Source of the DNA: Pachypanchax playfairii
Taxonomy: Eukaryota > Chordata > Actinopteri > Cyprinodontiformes > Aplocheilidae
Reading direction: 5' to 3'
Length of the DNA: 64,000 nucleotides
NCBI GenBank assembly: GCA_006937955.1
Contig: SSNP01000050.1
Span: 623,579 to 687,578, forward strand
Of this stretch, positions 49,128-58,100 are shown in pieces. Both the position numbers and the translations under genes were made by a program. The first letter of the stretch is position 1. Each line of letters opens with the position of its first letter. The notes below the pieces were generated by a model that worked only from the letters and a program-made list of their open reading frames with translations, ran no database searches and was not told the DNA's origin.

Positions 49128-52100
49128 GGGGAAAAAAGCGGGCAGTTCCAGTAAAGCGCTTCTTCTGATTAGAAATCTACCCTGATAAGATGAAGTGGCG
49201 CGGTGTGAGTGAAAAGAGCCGAGGACAACGAGAGAGAGATTTGTGTGGGGAGGGAAAGGGGCGGGTGGGACTTTGTGGGGGAGTTGGGGGAGGTGGGGGT
49301 TGAGGTGTTACTCGCTTGTCTCTAAGGCCTTCTTGTCATGTACAGCATCAGTCATGTTCTTTCACAGCAGTTTTATTTCATCCACCTCTCCCTTTAGTGC
49401 CTTGATAGCAGAATTCAGTGATAGTGCCTTGTGGGAAGGGCGCCTGTTTGGGAAATGTGTGTGCATGTGCACACTGTTACATGTTGACAAGACCCTCTAA
49501 ACTGTGGCAGAGATCAGATCAAAACCAACTAACAGAATTGCTACACATGAGAAGTCTGATAACTGTATCCCCATCTGACCATAAGACTAAATACTTATAC
49601 TTATTTTTTCCTGAGAAAACAATAATAAAATGATAAAGTTTGTTTTTTTTGTATAACCTGCCGTGTTTCTGTTAGAGTCACAGATAAATATGTTTGTGGT
49701 TTTTACTCTTAGTGTAGTAGTGAATATACTTCCCAAGTTATGTTGCTCTTGAGATAAAGATGAAACACTGTCATCTGTTCTGTTTTCTTACAGTCCAGCC
49801 ATCAAACTGACATTTATCAGTTTATTGTGACGAGGTCTTAATGTCCGTAAGAATAACGTAGAAGTTTGTGTTCTGCAGAGTGGAGCAGGCCTTTTCTAAT
49901 GGACTGTTGTTACTGATTATTGTTTCCTCTTTCTGTATAATCTGGTATCAGTTTCTGATCCTAACGGGGCTTTTAGTCAGAGACGGAGTAATTCATATCT
50001 GCTCTTGTTCTGAAGGACTATGACTGTTATCCACAAACTGCAAACAGCATTTACAAATACGGTTGTTCTGATAGTAACGTTTCAACTTTCATATCGATAC
50101 TAAAGAAAGTATTTGATTCCCGATACTAATTTTGATGATGTGGGAAAAATAAACGAACACAATAATTTAATCTACGATGGAGTTTTATACCTACAGATTG
50201 GATTTAATTGGCCTTTAAAGACGGGAAATATTTTATTTTAATGGAAATGTAAAAAAAATGAAGTTATTGTTAGTTAAAAAAACTAAAAAAGTTTTACTGA
50301 ACCAGATGCCACATTAATTTAATCCTTAATAATGAGCAATTTCTTTGAAATACAAACAGCATTTCGTTATTTTTGATGGCTAAAGTGTATCTGACCACTT
50401 TTATCATCACTATTTATCACTTTTATTCATATAAAATAAATTTTAATTTGTTGACTTTCCTATTGACTTCCCTTGTTAACACATCAGTCACTGTAATGAA
50501 CTGCATGCCGTTTGTTCTTGGAGTCACATTCAGTGAAACTCAATTTTTTCTCACGATTGAATTGGACCCATTAAAACAGAGAACAAACACTTTTTGTTCT
50601 GAGTGTATGTCCTCTCAGTCTCAGTCGGTTTAGTTCACTTTGTGTTTGGAATGTGCAAGTTTGAAGCTGAACAAGACAAACCAGGGTCATCATGCGGCTG
50701 GCTCTGAGGTCTCTGGTCTCTGGTCATGATCTCTCTGGCCCATCCAATGGCAGGTTTTTCTAGACTCTAGTCTAATTTAGGACCCAGCTGTCCACTGAAT
50801 GAACCTCGATGTGTCCCCTTGCCACAAAGCATGTAGTCCAGTCCAACTGGGTTTTTGATGACCGTTAGTTCGTAAGGAATTTGTTGGCCTTTTCAATCAG
50901 AACTTCACATCTTTCATTTGACATCCAAACTAGTTTCCTGTCAGACCATATGTAGAGTTAAACAGGAAGTAGACATTGTCGATTTGTTTGCTGTATGGTA
51001 AAACATGGCCTGTTTAAGTGTTTCATGTTAAGATGAATATTTGGACTCTTGTTTATAAAACCGTATGAAAATATTTGCCACCTTGAGTGCTAATAAAGAT
51101 CATCAAAAATATTTTTGGGGAGAACCCTATTCATGAGGGAATTTCCAAAATGTCTAAAGACATTAAGATGCTTTGGTTTGAGATAAATGTTGTTATTTCT
51201 GGATCTGGAATCTCTCAAATGCTTCTGTTTGGTTTATGTGTCAGAGAGTTAGGAATGAAAACTAAGACGCTTTCCAACATGAAAATTTGCTCCAATTAAC
51301 ATAAATGTTGAATTTTATTTAGAAGTTTCCACTTACCAAAAAAAAAAAACACATTGTAAACAACTAGTAAGTCTGATTTCAACTGGATATATTTTCTTCC
51401 AGTTTCCAGTTTTCTTCCAAACATCTGACCAGATGTGACCACCAACAATTTGAGTCCAGTGAATACAAAACTAACAGAAGTACCATTATATCTGTAACAT
51501 GTACATCCGTTTGATGTAATCTCTTTCTCTCCAGCCTTTACCAGCTCTGTTATGTAACGCAGGACCCCCCCACCCCCTCAATCTGTTCCACTCTCACAAG
51601 CAGATTCTTCTCTGCCTCACTTCCTGGGTGACGGCACAATCTGATGAGCGCAACTATCGCCACTCCCTCTGATTGATTAACCAGTGACCTCAGACCTTCT
51701 GCTGGACATTTTAATTGGCTGATATATAATAAGCAGGCTTCCCTGAAGAGGAGCCGGGGAGATTGAGGGGTGATGCTGGACGAGGGTGATCTAATTAGCC
51801 GATTTAACAGATAACACCTGAGGTGATGTGGAGTCAGTGTGTGTGTGTGGGTGTGTAGTCCAGTGTGTGTAATGCGATCTCTATCTTATCACTTTTTCAA
51901 GATGGTTGTAGTTTTGTTATGTGAGGTTGACTCGTGGTTTATTGGACCCAGTCAGGTGTATTTAATAATTTTAGTTAATAATATTCTCACTGTGTTTGTG
52001 GTTCAACTTGTTGTGTTGGATTAAATGAGACTATGTTGGATTTTAATAAAACATCCTAATGGAATAAGTTATTTAGATGAAACCAGCGAGTTATTCTCAC

Positions 52101-55100
52101 ATTTATTGATTTTACTTCTGCTGTACGTCTTAAAATGATTCAAGACTTCATCTACACGGATGTTGTACAGATCAAACTCCACTCTGCAATGAATATGTTT
52201 ATCCAGACAATGGGAATGATGCACGTTGTATCTTTACTCATCCAACAAGCTGACTAGGAGAAATTGGGTTTGGTGTAATTTGGGAAGATGATGCAAAGAA
52301 CCCACTACCCTTTCATGACTGTTTAAACTCAGTTTCAAGTAAAGAAAAAGCAATGTTACATAATCAGTGTTCATCTTGTAACCAAACACAATCTACAGCT
52401 TGTTTTTTATCACTTTGTGGTGGTTAGACTGAGCAGTACTTACGTTGATGTGAACCACACCAATAAATGTCACATTTTCTCGGGGCTCAATGAAATAAAA
52501 TAGTTAAAACATCATTGAATCAGGTTTTACATCTGGACAGCTGTTTGAATGTGTCTTATAGACAATGGAACAATTTTACTATTAACATGTTCTAATATCA
52601 TCAGAAATAACTAGAAAATATGATGAAAATAACAAATTTTACTCCATCACTAAACTCTAATTTCATTCTCTTTCCTCTTCATTTTACACTTCACTCATTT
52701 TTTTTTTCATTGTCTTCCTTGTATGTTGCTTTTCTCTCTCTCACACACACTGAAAGACTGTGAGGAGAGTGCACCAGCAGAGGAGCCACGTAAGTCAAAG
52801 GATAGCTCAGTGTGTGGCTGTGTTTGTTTCTCCTGTGCATGGTGAGCTGTGCTGTAGGTGTTCGTGTTTGTGAACACGCTACTAGTCGTTTTCATGCGGG
52901 AGTTCCAAGCATACCTCTTCACTTTTTAATTGGAAACAGGATTCCTGAAAGCAGAGCGAGCCTGTGAGGAGCAGCAGACATACCTATCCTGCGGATTAAC
53001 CCCTGTGTTCCTTTACACTCTTCCTCTCCTTTATTCTCTGCTATTCTTTTTGTCTCTTCTCAACACACACTCGTGATAATTACCGCTTCTGACAATTACC
53101 CAGCATACTCCTGGGTTGCACATTTTGTTCTCTTAATCTGGTGTCTTCAATAATTAAAAGCAACGGTGATTTTCTCATTGTGAACACGACTTCACGGGGC
53201 ATGTTTCTGTGTGTGAGCCCATCTGAACGGTCCAAAAAGGAAAACAAACATAAATATTACTTGAGCTTGAACTCATCAGGTGGATTCAAGCTTCAAATTA
53301 GAAAAGTAAAGCAGGGAGTAGTTTCACTTTGAAGAATATTAAAAAAAATGTACATTTTTTTAGCTACATTTGTTCAAAAACTGATGCCCTGAAGAAAATT
53401 CCTCATCTATGAATTTTAAAAATGAGTTGCTAATTAACATCTATGCTTTTGACATTTCTATGTATACCCTTTTTATTTAGAACATTGATAGTGACAGTCA
53501 AGTAGTTCCCCTGTTTTGGGATTTTTGATTTTTATTCTTATGTCAGCTATACAGTATTGTTATGAATAAAGGTATATTTTGCCTTTTTCTAATAATTTTA
53601 TATCTTTGTTTCCTTCAGTGAAAAAAGAAGAGGAGGATCTGGAGGATAAGAAATCCATAAAGAAGAGAATCAAAGAGCTCAAGGTGCTCGATCCCAAGAT
53701 TGCACAAAATCTCTGTAAGTATGAATTCGCGCAGAACCACATGACCTCGATTTGCATTTATACAAACCTTCATGACTCGTAACTGAAGCACGACGAGCAT
53801 CTCTATCACTTCTTTGACTCTTATCTCACTTAAGTTGTCTGAGTTTCTCATCCTTTTTTGTGATTATATAAGGTACTTTTGGCAGGAAGTGAGAACAAAT
53901 CTTTAGCTTGAGAAAGAAAGAAAAAAAACAAGCTGAAGCCAGTTTTAGGTGGACTCATTTCCTGATGCAACTTTAACCATGTGTAACAACTGCAAAATGT
54001 ATTTTGTAGAAAAGTCCTTCGGCTCTAGTTTGGGGATTTTTGCACATTTTCTCTGCAGAAGGCTTCAGATTTTGGTAGATTCTGTGGCGGCTTTCCACGT
54101 GTCTCACTTTCCGGATGTATGTCCATAAGTCTTTATATTTGGACGGGTGCTGCTGCTCTGCAGAAACATACATCACCACTTCTGAATCTGATAAATCCAC
54201 CAGAAAGTTGTTTGTATACAGTTCGTACAGGGTTTTGATTTGCCCTTCCAGCAGTCCCGCCCCCTGCAGTTTCTCAATGATATTTCAGACAAAAAAAGCT
54301 AAAAGTGATTTTCTTTTTTTATGTTATGAGCTTTTCTTGTCTAATGGACATCAGTTCTGTGGTGTCCATAGTGCCAGAAGTTCATGGCTGATCGTTGGGA
54401 CAAGATTGGATAAGTCAGAGTACTTCTGAAGCTTGAAGTTTTTCTCCCCTGGCCTTTCCTAATGATGACTGTGACAGACTGTGAACAACCTTTACTCGGG
54501 GATAAAAACTAATTAACATCTGAGGCCGCTGTAAAAGTTATTCAGCATTGAAATCCCAGGGGTTCAGAAATCTTTGCATAACCGTCCTTTTTTTTATGTT
54601 CTTCATGTTGCTCTAGAAGATAAAAAAGTTTGTGCATCTAGTTGTTCACCTTTCGGAGAGCATGGAACTATTCATGTGAATGTAACCCAGACGAGGGTGC
54701 TCAGACTTTTGCATTTATCTTCACACCTTTGCTTGTTGCCATAGCAGTTATTACAAAACAGCACTTAATGTGAACCTGACCATTGATCCCTGTGAGTCAT
54801 CTATTCGCTCTGCTCTAATTAACAATGTTAAGGATCCATTAAGGTGAAAAAAAAAAAAAAAAAAGAAAAGGTGACAGTGCACAATGACATTGATTCATTC
54901 TCTCTCTCTCTCTCTCTCACCCGCTCGTTATCTGACTCCATATAATTTTCACACACACTCAGAATCCTTCTCACATGTATGCTTGGCCCTAATATGATCG
55001 TTTTAAAAGCACCCGGCATTAATGAGGATCCTGCTGATCTCTTAAGCACTCTCAGATCTTTGCACCTCATTGGCTTATATCAAGGGGAGCTGTGACCTTT

Positions 55101-58100
55101 GTTTCATGTATTAAAAGAAAATGTGACTAATCAGCCCAGTAACAGTGATAAATCATGCAGCTGAAATTACAGAGCAGGAAAAAAAAGCAAAAAAAAAAAA
55201 GAAACAGGGTGAGTGGGCGGGTTTACTGTATGTGTGGAGTACAGACCTGAAAGCTTTGACTTGAAGGTTTAAGGATTTTTTTAAAGGATTCATAATTTAT
55301 TGAGATTGAGTGTATATTTTTCACACTAATGAATTGTGCTAGACGAACATTTTCCTCAATACATATTGTTGTGAGAAGCTTTTATTACTGTTTAACACCT
55401 AAATGTAAATACATGAAGTCAATATGATGAACAAGTCCAATATTCTCTACCTGGACATTGATTTATTGAGGAAAATGATTCATACGCTTGTGGAAAAAAA
55501 AATACAACTCTTGTGCTTTAATGCAACTTGTGTGTGTAATTAACTGTCTGGCTGTTTAATCTGCTGGTGACAGAAGAGAAGAAGCACAATCTGATTTCAG
55601 AATTTGTCTTAAAGCTGGTTTAACTTTTTATATCATGTGATGTCAAGCTTCTTTTTTACACTAAACCCATAAACATAAAGATAAGTTAATAAAGTTTTTA
55701 TTATTCATATATACTCACGAGTTTTTTTTAAGATTTACTTCATCTTGCTGGATCGTGTGTATTTGTGTTTGTGTGTGTGTTTCTTTTGTGATTTTTAACA
55801 TCAACTGTTCCAAAATAGTTTTCTGTCTGAGTCATGAGGGGAAGTGCCTTTAATTTTATTTCTTTTCTCCACACTTCATTTCCTTTATGTGTTCTTGAGT
55901 GTTTTAGTTTCTATCACATCTTTTCTGTTTGTTTTCTTTTACTAATTTTTACAACCGGTTGTCTGAAACTGCAAAAACGATAAAACACAGTTGTAAATCA
56001 TCTCTTTATGTGCCACCACTTTTTACTTGTTATTTTCTCCCATTTCGTCTTCAGCCATCTTCCTGGGCTCCTTCCGTATGCCTTATCAGGAAATCCGTCG
56101 CATGATAGTGGAGGTGGATGAGGAGCAGCTCTCTGAACCCATGATCCAGGTAAGACAAGTTTTGCATGAAGTTGTAAAAATTGCTTACAGCTTGAATTTC
56201 TTAAAGCCGCCTACAGTAAATCTGGTCATACTCGACTGTGTGATGGAGAGAGTTTCTGAAACTTTTCACCTGAGGCTGGAATTGGATTTCTAGTGCTGCC
56301 CTTCTCCTACACAGTCGGTCAGGTCCGTGTCCCAACTCCCGCCTGTTGTCTTGATTAGTTGTCTACCTCAAAACTGCATATAGCTTTAAGCTAAAGTGAT
56401 GGCCATCTGGTAACATGTAGCTTAGTGGTTGTTAAAGTATGTTTCCATCTGGAAGACAAGTCAATCTGACTCCAGTCTGATTGGTTGAAATTACGTAACT
56501 CAACTGTGAACATTAGAGTCCAAATCTGCGGATCTTTGGGTTGTCCCGTATTTAACTTTAGAACAAAGCAGCTAACATTACTTGAGTCATCAAAACGAAC
56601 CGGATCAAACCATGTTTAGTTTTTTTAACTGGACTCGAGTCCGAAGCAAGTGAGTCTTCCAGATGATCACTGTGTGCGACTGCTTGAAGAAAATTAATTC
56701 AGATTTTACATTCTGTGAATCTCTTATATCAGAGAAATTAAAACAGGCTTTAGAAGAAAATACAGTATATTGATGCATTCAAAACAACTTCAATAATGGA
56801 AATACGAAATTATAAAACTGACATGAAACAAAAAGGCAAATTGTTAAAAAAAAACTCAACTAAACATCCACATGGACAAAAGAAAAGACTTTAGCCTCTT
56901 TATAAAAGACTCAGCACTAAGACTCACAACGTAAAAACGATGGGAGATCGTTTAACAGTCCAGCTCTTTGGAAGGATCAATGATGTAAAATTACCAGTAA
57001 CATCAGATGAAAAGACCTGAGGGCTCCGAGTTAATTAATACTGTTTAAATAGTTCAGAAATGTACTTGGGACTGATCAAAACCCTAAAAGTTAATACTCA
57101 GATTCAGAAAATAAGTTATCCAGTAAAAAAAACATTAAACCAGGAGCCACATCTTCTTCTCTCTTTGTTTCACAGATGAAATAATGCTTGTGTTTCTGAT
57201 AGATACAGTTACTGATCACCTGATCAATTTAAATATCTCAATGTTGTATTCTCAGTTAAGTTGTCAATAGAAAAAACCTTTGGATTATTTATTCCTGAGT
57301 ACATTTGTCTACTTTAATTCAATTTATGTTCTCAACAGGGGTTGTTGTCATGAGATCGTTCCAAAACACCTGCTCTCCACATCATATAGGACTCATGCAA
57401 TGAAAACAACAAAGCAAACAAAGAAAATTAGTCATGCTGCATATTCTTGATTAAAAGGCAGTTTCTAAAAAAGAAAAACTATTTAATTGAGTTTTTTCTC
57501 TCTTAATTTGTGCATCAAATATTGCGGAGGTTAATGAATACCTCTGAAGGCTTTTGATTATTTAGCTGTCATAAAATTCAAGCTGAGTTGGAACAAATAT
57601 TAAAGAAACAAGAGCTACAAACAATGAATAATTCATTTTATCAACTAATAGTCATTAAAGCAAATTCAATTATGATGGATCAATAAAAAAAAACAAAAAG
57701 AAGAAGAAGAAAAAACACCTTTAAACTAGACATGGAATTATTCTATTTTGGCTTCAGGCACCAAGAACAACATTTTCAATACAAGGCTTTGATATTCGGC
57801 AAACAGTTGCAGGATTTATTCACATCAGAGGAAAATGGTGAGAATAATTACATGTCTTTAAAATTTCCCAAAAAAGCGAGAAAAAAAACACAAATCACAA
57901 CTTTTGCTTTCAGTTGTTTTTTTTAGCCAAAATATAAAAATCCTGTGGTGTCTTTAAAGTATATTTCATGTAACTCCTGACTGATTGCAAGCATGTTAAT
58001 CTCCCTGGGATTATAAATGATTCATGAAATAAACTGTGTGTGTCTGGTGTTCTGACCGCGGCTGCTTTCTCACTGCTCTTGCAGAACCTTGTGAAGCACC

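Larger units (their letters stand above)
28282..53618 (+). other. diaph3: diaph3 intron 17 (25.3 kb)
   Basis: By far the longest intron, about four times the next longest complete one, splitting FH2 near its start. It contains a LINE-tail remnant, a TTAA-flanked element carrying a nested Tc1 copy, a second Tc1-like fragment, an inverted pair of TTAA-flanked elements, a palindrome-rich element, an assembly gap and a long (TG)n tract, listed separately. No other gene was found. Long stretches such as 34173-37548, 38110-41588, 42476-45120, 45210-49056 and 49126-53618 show only AT-rich unique-looking DNA. Confidence 0.85.
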
